Of a stretch of 37,235 nucleotides of DNA, positions 34,103-37,235 are shown one piece after another (the stretch's first letter is position 1; every line of letters begins with the position of its first letter). This DNA comes from DASWIG01 sp965371445. GTDB lineage: Bacteria > Acidobacteriota > Thermoanaerobaculia > Multivoradales > J023. The stretch spans positions 1 to 37,235 of the forward strand of contig CBDUYN010000098.1 in the NCBI GenBank assembly GCA_965371445.1. Reading direction: 5' to 3'. Made by a program: the position numbers and the translations under genes. The notes below the pieces were generated by a model. It was not told the origin of the DNA. It made no database searches and saw only the letters and a program-made list of their open reading frames with translations.

Positions 34103-34327
34103 CTAGGTCTGGTGGGTGAGCTCGTCCAGAGTGAGCCCAAGCTGCTTGAGCATCGCATGGAGTGTGCCCTTCTTCAACTCGCCTTTGGGGTCAGGGACCA
34201 CCGTAAGCCGCTCGCCGAAGTAGAGATGCCGGTGGCTCCCTTCGTCGCGCTCGGCGCAGATCTCGACGGGGATGCCTCGGATTCGTCCAAGCTTCCTCAC
34301 CCGGCGAATGAAATCAGCTCCCGTCAT
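34103..34327 (-). CDS. hicA: HicA mRNA interferase toxin
   Basis: A 74-residue dsRNA-binding-fold toxin that cleaves mRNA independently of ribosomes. It has the HicA plan: 'MTGADFIRRVRKLG', then 'GSHRHLYFGERLTVVPDP' with the catalytic His in GSH, and 'ELKKGTLHAMLKQLGLTLDE'. The toxin gene precedes hicB, the usual order. The ATG at 34327 gives the normal length; sequence further upstream in this frame is the complement of an omp85 fragment. A perfect 16-bp palindrome lies 11 bp upstream of the start. Confidence 0.88.
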   Translation of the reverse strand: MTGADFIRRVRKLGRIRGIPVEICAERDEGSHRHLYFGERLTVVPDPKGELKKGTLHAMLKQLGLTLDELTHQT

Positions 34328-34338
34328 CAATCTAGTGT

Positions 34339-34354
34339 CGGACAAATTTGTCCG
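34339..34354. promoter_or_regulatory. Perfect 16-bp palindrome, candidate HicB operator
   Basis: CGGACAAATTTGTCCG is a perfect dyad just upstream of the hicA ATG (34327). HicB proteins with a DNA-binding domain repress their own operon from such sites. Binding here is inferred. Confidence 0.65.
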
Positions 34355-34489
34355 CACGTCAAGCCCTAACCGCCCTAAACGGTGCGAGCGGCCCGAAGAG
34401 GAACGGTCGTGCCGCGCAGGACCGATCCTTGGGACCGTTGGGCCGACGTCGAGCCTGGAGAGCGGGTCGGAGAGACTCGATGATCCGAC

Positions 34490-34608
34490 GCGTCGGCCTG
34501 CGGGCCAGACCCCGGTGGGAGTCATCCGCTTCGACCTGGGGACGCCGCTTGAGCGCCGGAGGGAGATCCCGAGTGGAGGACCTACCTGGGCTTCGGGCAC
34601 GCGTTTTG
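34490..34608 (+). pseudogene. 3'-end fragment of a TamB-TamA (Omp85) gene
   Basis: About 119 bp closely matching 3245-3366, the end of the fusion gene at 1-3366. Shared runs include 'TTCGACCTGGGGACGCCGCT' and the last codons 'GGGCTTCGGGCACGCGTTTT' followed by the stop. Small indels (CAG-ACC against CAGGACT; CGGAGGGAGATCC against CGGGAGGGGGATCC) shift the frame, so it is dead. It sits between hicA and the Phd-like gene. Confidence 0.8.
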
Positions 34609-34655
34609 AGAGGGAGCCCGACAGCCGGTTTCGGTGACGATTACGACTCGGGTCT

Positions 34656-34889
34656 TCAGTCTTGATCGCCAAGCCTGCGGTCCAATTCGTCCCGCGACAA
34701 GGTGGGCTCCGCGCGCCGTTTCGTGATGAGCTCCCAGAACCGGTCACTCGTCCCCAACTGTGCTTGCTCCTCGTCGAGCCCGATCAGGAGGGCCACGGGC
34801 TTGCCGCTTCTTGTCAGCACCACCTGCTCTTGCTGCGCATCAGCGACGCAAGCGTCGAGGAGCGCGCTTCCCATGTCAACGGTCTTCAT
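34656..34889 (-). CDS. Phd/YefM-type antitoxin
   Basis: A 77-residue antitoxin with the Phd/YefM pattern: N-terminal dimer/DNA-binding part ('MKTVDMGSALLDACVADAQQ', 'VVLTRSGKPVALLIGLDE') and a C-terminal toxin-wrapping tail ('RRAEPTLSRDELDRRLGDQD'). The start overlaps the RelE gene stop by 4 bp (ATGA). The toxin gene is first, which reverses the common order but is known for this combination. Confidence 0.8.
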   Translation of the reverse strand: MKTVDMGSALLDACVADAQQEQVVLTRSGKPVALLIGLDEEQAQLGTSDRFWELITKRRAEPTLSRDELDRRLGDQD

Positions 34890-35185
34890 AGGATTTCCTC
34901 CGTCGTTTTGTGCGGCGGTTTAAGGCGAATCGCACGGACCGTCACCTGTTGGGCCGCCTCGTCCACATCGTAGAAGGCCCGGTAATCGCCAATACGTAGC
35001 TCCCAGACAGGTTCCTCGTATTCCCATGGCGGCTTGAGGCCGGGGATGATCTTCCTGTTGCGAGTCCGTCGGGTCGGTTCGTAGGACAGCTGTTCATCGA
35101 TCTGGTCCAGAATCCGTTTGCGGTCGAAAGCTCTGAGACCGGCCAGGTCCCGAGCAACGCTATCGGCGTACTTGATGGCGTACAT
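34886..35185 (-). CDS. RelE/ParE-family toxin
   Basis: A 99-residue toxin of the RelE/ParE superfamily: 'YAIKYADSVARDLAGLRAFD' then 'KRILDQIDEQL', then 'VWELRIGDYRAFYDVDEAAQ', the R-x-G-x-Y-R-xx-Y core, and 'VTVRAIRLKPPHK'. RelE types cleave mRNA on ribosomes; ParE types poison gyrase. The sequence alone does not decide between them. Its start lies 1 bp from a CTCTAC/GTAGAG inverted repeat. Confidence 0.82.
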   Translation of the reverse strand: MYAIKYADSVARDLAGLRAFDRKRILDQIDEQLSYEPTRRTRNRKIIPGLKPPWEYEEPVWELRIGDYRAFYDVDEAAQQVTVRAIRLKPPHKTTEEIL

Positions 35186-35186
35186 A

Positions 35187-35208
35187 CTCTACTCACATCT
35201 CGGTAGAG
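35187..35208. promoter_or_regulatory. Inverted repeat upstream of RelE-Phd operon
   Basis: CTCTAC (35187-35192) and GTAGAG (35203-35208) are spaced by 10 bp and abut the toxin start codon. It is a candidate autorepression site of the Phd-like antitoxin. Confidence 0.4.
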
Positions 35209-35315
35209 CCACCGCTCGGGCTGGTGGCAGATCCAGTATATACGCCCTGATGCGAACCAGGGAGCTCTTCCTCGGCAAGGGCGCTGGAACGAAGGAAGGC
35301 TTGGTGGAAAGCTCG

Positions 35316-35578
35316 GCTGCCAAGGCCGCCTGGATACGTGGAAGCTTGGAGGTGTGCCGTAGATCGAGAAGACGCCGCACCTCCTTCTCGTCACAGCCGA
35401 GTCGAGCCGCCAACTCCCGTCGAGAGACCTCCGCCGCTCTCAACGTCAGATAGAGCGCGGCCTTGGCCGCGGTGAGCGCCGGAACCGGTATGACGTGTTG
35501 CCCCCTGCCGGGCTTGGAGGGCGAAGGGATCTCGTCACCTCGCCGGATGCGGCCGGCGACGGCCTCCTCGAGAGCATC
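35316..35578 (-). pseudogene. Truncated hicB duplicate (263-bp repeat, copy 2)
   Basis: Nearly identical to 33697-33959. Translation keeps 'LRAAEVSRRELAARLGCDEK' and 'HTSKLPRIQAALAA', then runs into unrelated sequence. The N-terminal toxin-binding half is missing because the copy stops at 35578, exactly where TamB-like coding begins. It is a recent rearrangement scar. Confidence 0.82.
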
Positions 35579-37235
35579 GGCCCCCGAAGCGAGCCTGAGG
35601 CCCGCTGGGACCTCGGGCGCTCCAGCGTCGTCCTGACCGGGCGGGAGGACCCGGTGAAGGGAGAGTGACGATCGAACGCCTGGACCTCTCCGATTTCTTC
35701 GGCGAGGCCGTAGTCGGCGAGGTGACGGGCTCCGTCGACCTGCGCGGCTCGCCCGAGGGCTGGACGGCCGATTTCACGCTCGATGGCGCCGGCCTGCGAT
35801 TCGGCGAGGACGGGCCGGAGCTGCCGGCCCTCCGCGTCGCGGGGACGACCGGCGACGACCTCGTCCTCGTGCTTCGGACCCTCTCCGGACGTTTCGAGCC
35901 AGTGTCTCCCCCCCTTGATCCCCCGAGGGGGACAGTGTCCTTCGAAGGCAGCGGGAGCGCGGCCCTCGGCGACCTCCTGGACGGCGGGAAGCTCCGCCGG
36001 GCACGCCTCGAGCTCACCGCCGAGAAGCCCCTGGCGGGTGTGGACCGGGCCACGCTCGCCGTCGCGCTCGACGACGGCGTCGTCACGATCGAGCGCCTCG
36101 ACCTCGACTCCCCCGCCGGCCGTGGCGAGCTGCACGGCGAGCTGCCCCTTGCCGCCCTCGCCGAGCTGCCGGGGGCCGCCGTCGACCTCGACGCCCTGGG
36201 CGTCGCCGCGGCCGCCGGCCCCGTCGTCCTCCACGTCGACGTCCCCGAGCTCGACTTGGGCGCGCTCTTCGTACAGCTCGGCCAGGAGGCCCCCTGGACG
36301 GTCTTTCGAGGAGGCTTTCAGGGCGACGTGACGATCGACCTCGCCTCACCGGCGCGCGGCCACGGCGAGCTCACCGTCGCGCCGCTCGTCCTGGAGGTCG
36401 AGGGCCACCGCCTCGAGGGGGGCGGCGAGCCGATACGGCTCTCGCTCGCCGGCGCACAGCTGGAGCTTCACGAGACGCGGATCCTTGCCGACGGCGAGCC
36501 GTTTACGATCGGCGGCCGGGTCGGTCTCGATCCCGCCTGGCGGCTCGGAGCCGAGAGCTCCCCGATCCTCGACCTGGAGCTTCAAGCCGACGGCGTGCTC
36601 GACGCGGCTTATGCCAACGCCTATCTCGAGGGCGGTGCCGCCGAGGGACCGGTGACGGTCCACGCGGAGCTCGGCGGACGCCTCGCGGAGCTTCGCGGAC
36701 GCCTCGTCCTCGACGGCGAGGAAGCCCAGGATCGTCTATCCGACGCCCTATTACACGCACCTCGCGGCGCCGCACGCCGAAATCACCTGGCCGTCCAGGT
36801 GTTCACCAACGCCGTGGAGGTCACGGACCCGGCCTTTTTCGGACCCCGCACCGTCGACAACGAGGGCGTGAACGTCCAGCAGACGCTCTACTTCGGCGGT
36901 GAGCGCAAAAAGCGGGCGAGCGAAGCACGGCTGCGCAAGGTCCGTTTCTCCGGGCTTCCGGAGGAAGTGCCGGCACGCGTCCTGCGCCGGTCGGTGGGTT
37001 TCTCAAAAGACGAGGCGTTGCCGCGCGACGCCGCGTTCGAGATCGAGGTCGAGCTCGCCGAGCGCCTGCGCCGCTACGGCTACCCCGCGGCCAGGGTCGA
37101 CGTGGTCTTCGCCGACGCCGGCAAGGAGCGCGTCGACCTCGAAGTGACGGTCGTGGCGGGTCCGCGGGTCCGCTTCGAGCTCGAGGGCGACGAGCCGGTG
37201 GTGGCGCTGCGATCGGCGATCACCCAGCCCTACCG
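35579..37235 (+). CDS. Second TamB-Omp85 copy, internally deleted, runs off window
   Basis: TamB-type beta-repeat protein leading into Omp85. From about 35665 ('VTIERLDLSDFFGEA') the frame is open to the last base (523 codons). Before that, the likely frame ('ARWDLGRSSVVLTGREDPVK') is offset by one base, so the beginning is frameshifted. From 36631 it matches base 1 onward of the copy at 1-3366. At 36727 one C is inserted, and at 36786 it jumps to the equivalent of 1090, deleting 934 bp. The net change is -933, so the frame is restored after about 20 altered residues. The deletion removes most of the TamB C-terminal domain and keeps the POTRA region. Start unknown; it may be a pseudogene. Confidence 0.7.
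36631..37235 (+). repeat. Divergent direct repeat of window bases 1-155 and 1090-1538
   Basis: 36631-36786 matches 1-155 (with one inserted C), and 36787-37235 matches 1090-1538 without gaps. Scattered substitutions (for example GGGGAG/GCGGAG, CCGCCC/ACGCCT) show two paralogous copies rather than one sequence read twice. Confidence 0.85.

Noticed and set aside
35906..35935. C- and G-rich hairpin (CCCCCTTGATC...GAGGGGG)
   Set aside because: It lies inside the TamB frame without breaking it, has no T-tract, and is best explained by local base bias; a small repeat insertion cannot be excluded.
1..37235. Possibility that the window is a circular element because its ends are similar
   Set aside because: The end sequences differ by substitutions, an insertion and a 934-bp deletion, so they are paralogous copies rather than one overlapping end; no replication origin or Rep gene was seen.

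Overview
The window is GC-rich DNA from a diderm bacterium. It carries an Omp85-type outer-membrane assembly protein, a lipoprotein-anchored ABC transporter, several toxin-antitoxin modules and two very large STAND ATPases. No rRNA, tRNA, integrase, transposase or CRISPR array was seen. Codon usage and the TamB-TamA fusion would fit Acidobacteriota or a similar soil or sediment phylum, but the taxon is an inference from style only.

Layout. (1) 1-3366: 3' part of a TamB-TamA (Omp85) fusion gene. (2) 3499-4805: RES-type toxin, its DUF2384 antitoxin and a candidate operator. (3) 4975-6418: a cassette with a three-TM protein, a SLOG-fold protein and a PD-(D/E)XK-like fragment, bounded by a 22-bp direct repeat. 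(4) 6417-6997: decayed DNA, including the C-terminal third of a carbamoyltransferase gene. (5) 6991-13784: P1/S58 peptidase translationally coupled to a 1897-residue metallophosphatase/NB-ARC/WD40/TPR protein. (6) 13804-20144: ATP-grasp enzyme, hexapeptide-repeat (gamma-carbonic-anhydrase-like) protein, radical SAM enzyme, and a decarboxylase-like/PP-loop fusion. (7) 20362-23805 (minus): SIR2/NACHT/pentapeptide-repeat STAND protein, AT-richer than its surroundings. (8) 24671-26691: second radical SAM enzyme and an atypical carbamoyltransferase. (9) 32825-26696 (minus): asparagine-synthetase-like gene followed by a complete branched-chain-amino-acid-type ABC transporter (livH, M, G, F, J order). 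(10) 33035-35578 (minus): CinA remnant, MNT nucleotidyltransferase, HicA-HicB, RelE-Phd, a duplicated hicB fragment and a stray omp85 3' fragment. (11) 35579-37235: a second, rearranged TamB-Omp85 copy running off the end.

How it fits together. Regions 6, 8 and 9 read as one amino-acid-centred pathway: two radical SAM enzymes, ATP-grasp, a LysA-like PLP barrel fused to a PP-loop ATPase, a carbamoyltransferase lacking the usual aspartate-binding residues, a carbonic-anhydrase-like protein, an AsnB-like amidotransferase and an amino-acid importer. Fragments of three of these genes (carbamoyltransferase, ATP-grasp, radical SAM) lie in the gaps, so the cluster was once partly duplicated and then eroded. 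Two STAND-type and one SLOG-type candidate immune systems are interleaved with it, and TA modules sit at both edges. Related omp85 sequence at both ends (1-3366; 34490-34608; 35579-37235) suggests the whole segment lies between, or was rearranged through, paralogous tamB-omp85 genes.

The strongest candidates for undescribed biology are the peptidase + metallophosphatase-STAND pair and the decarboxylase-PP-loop/radical SAM/carbamoyltransferase pathway.
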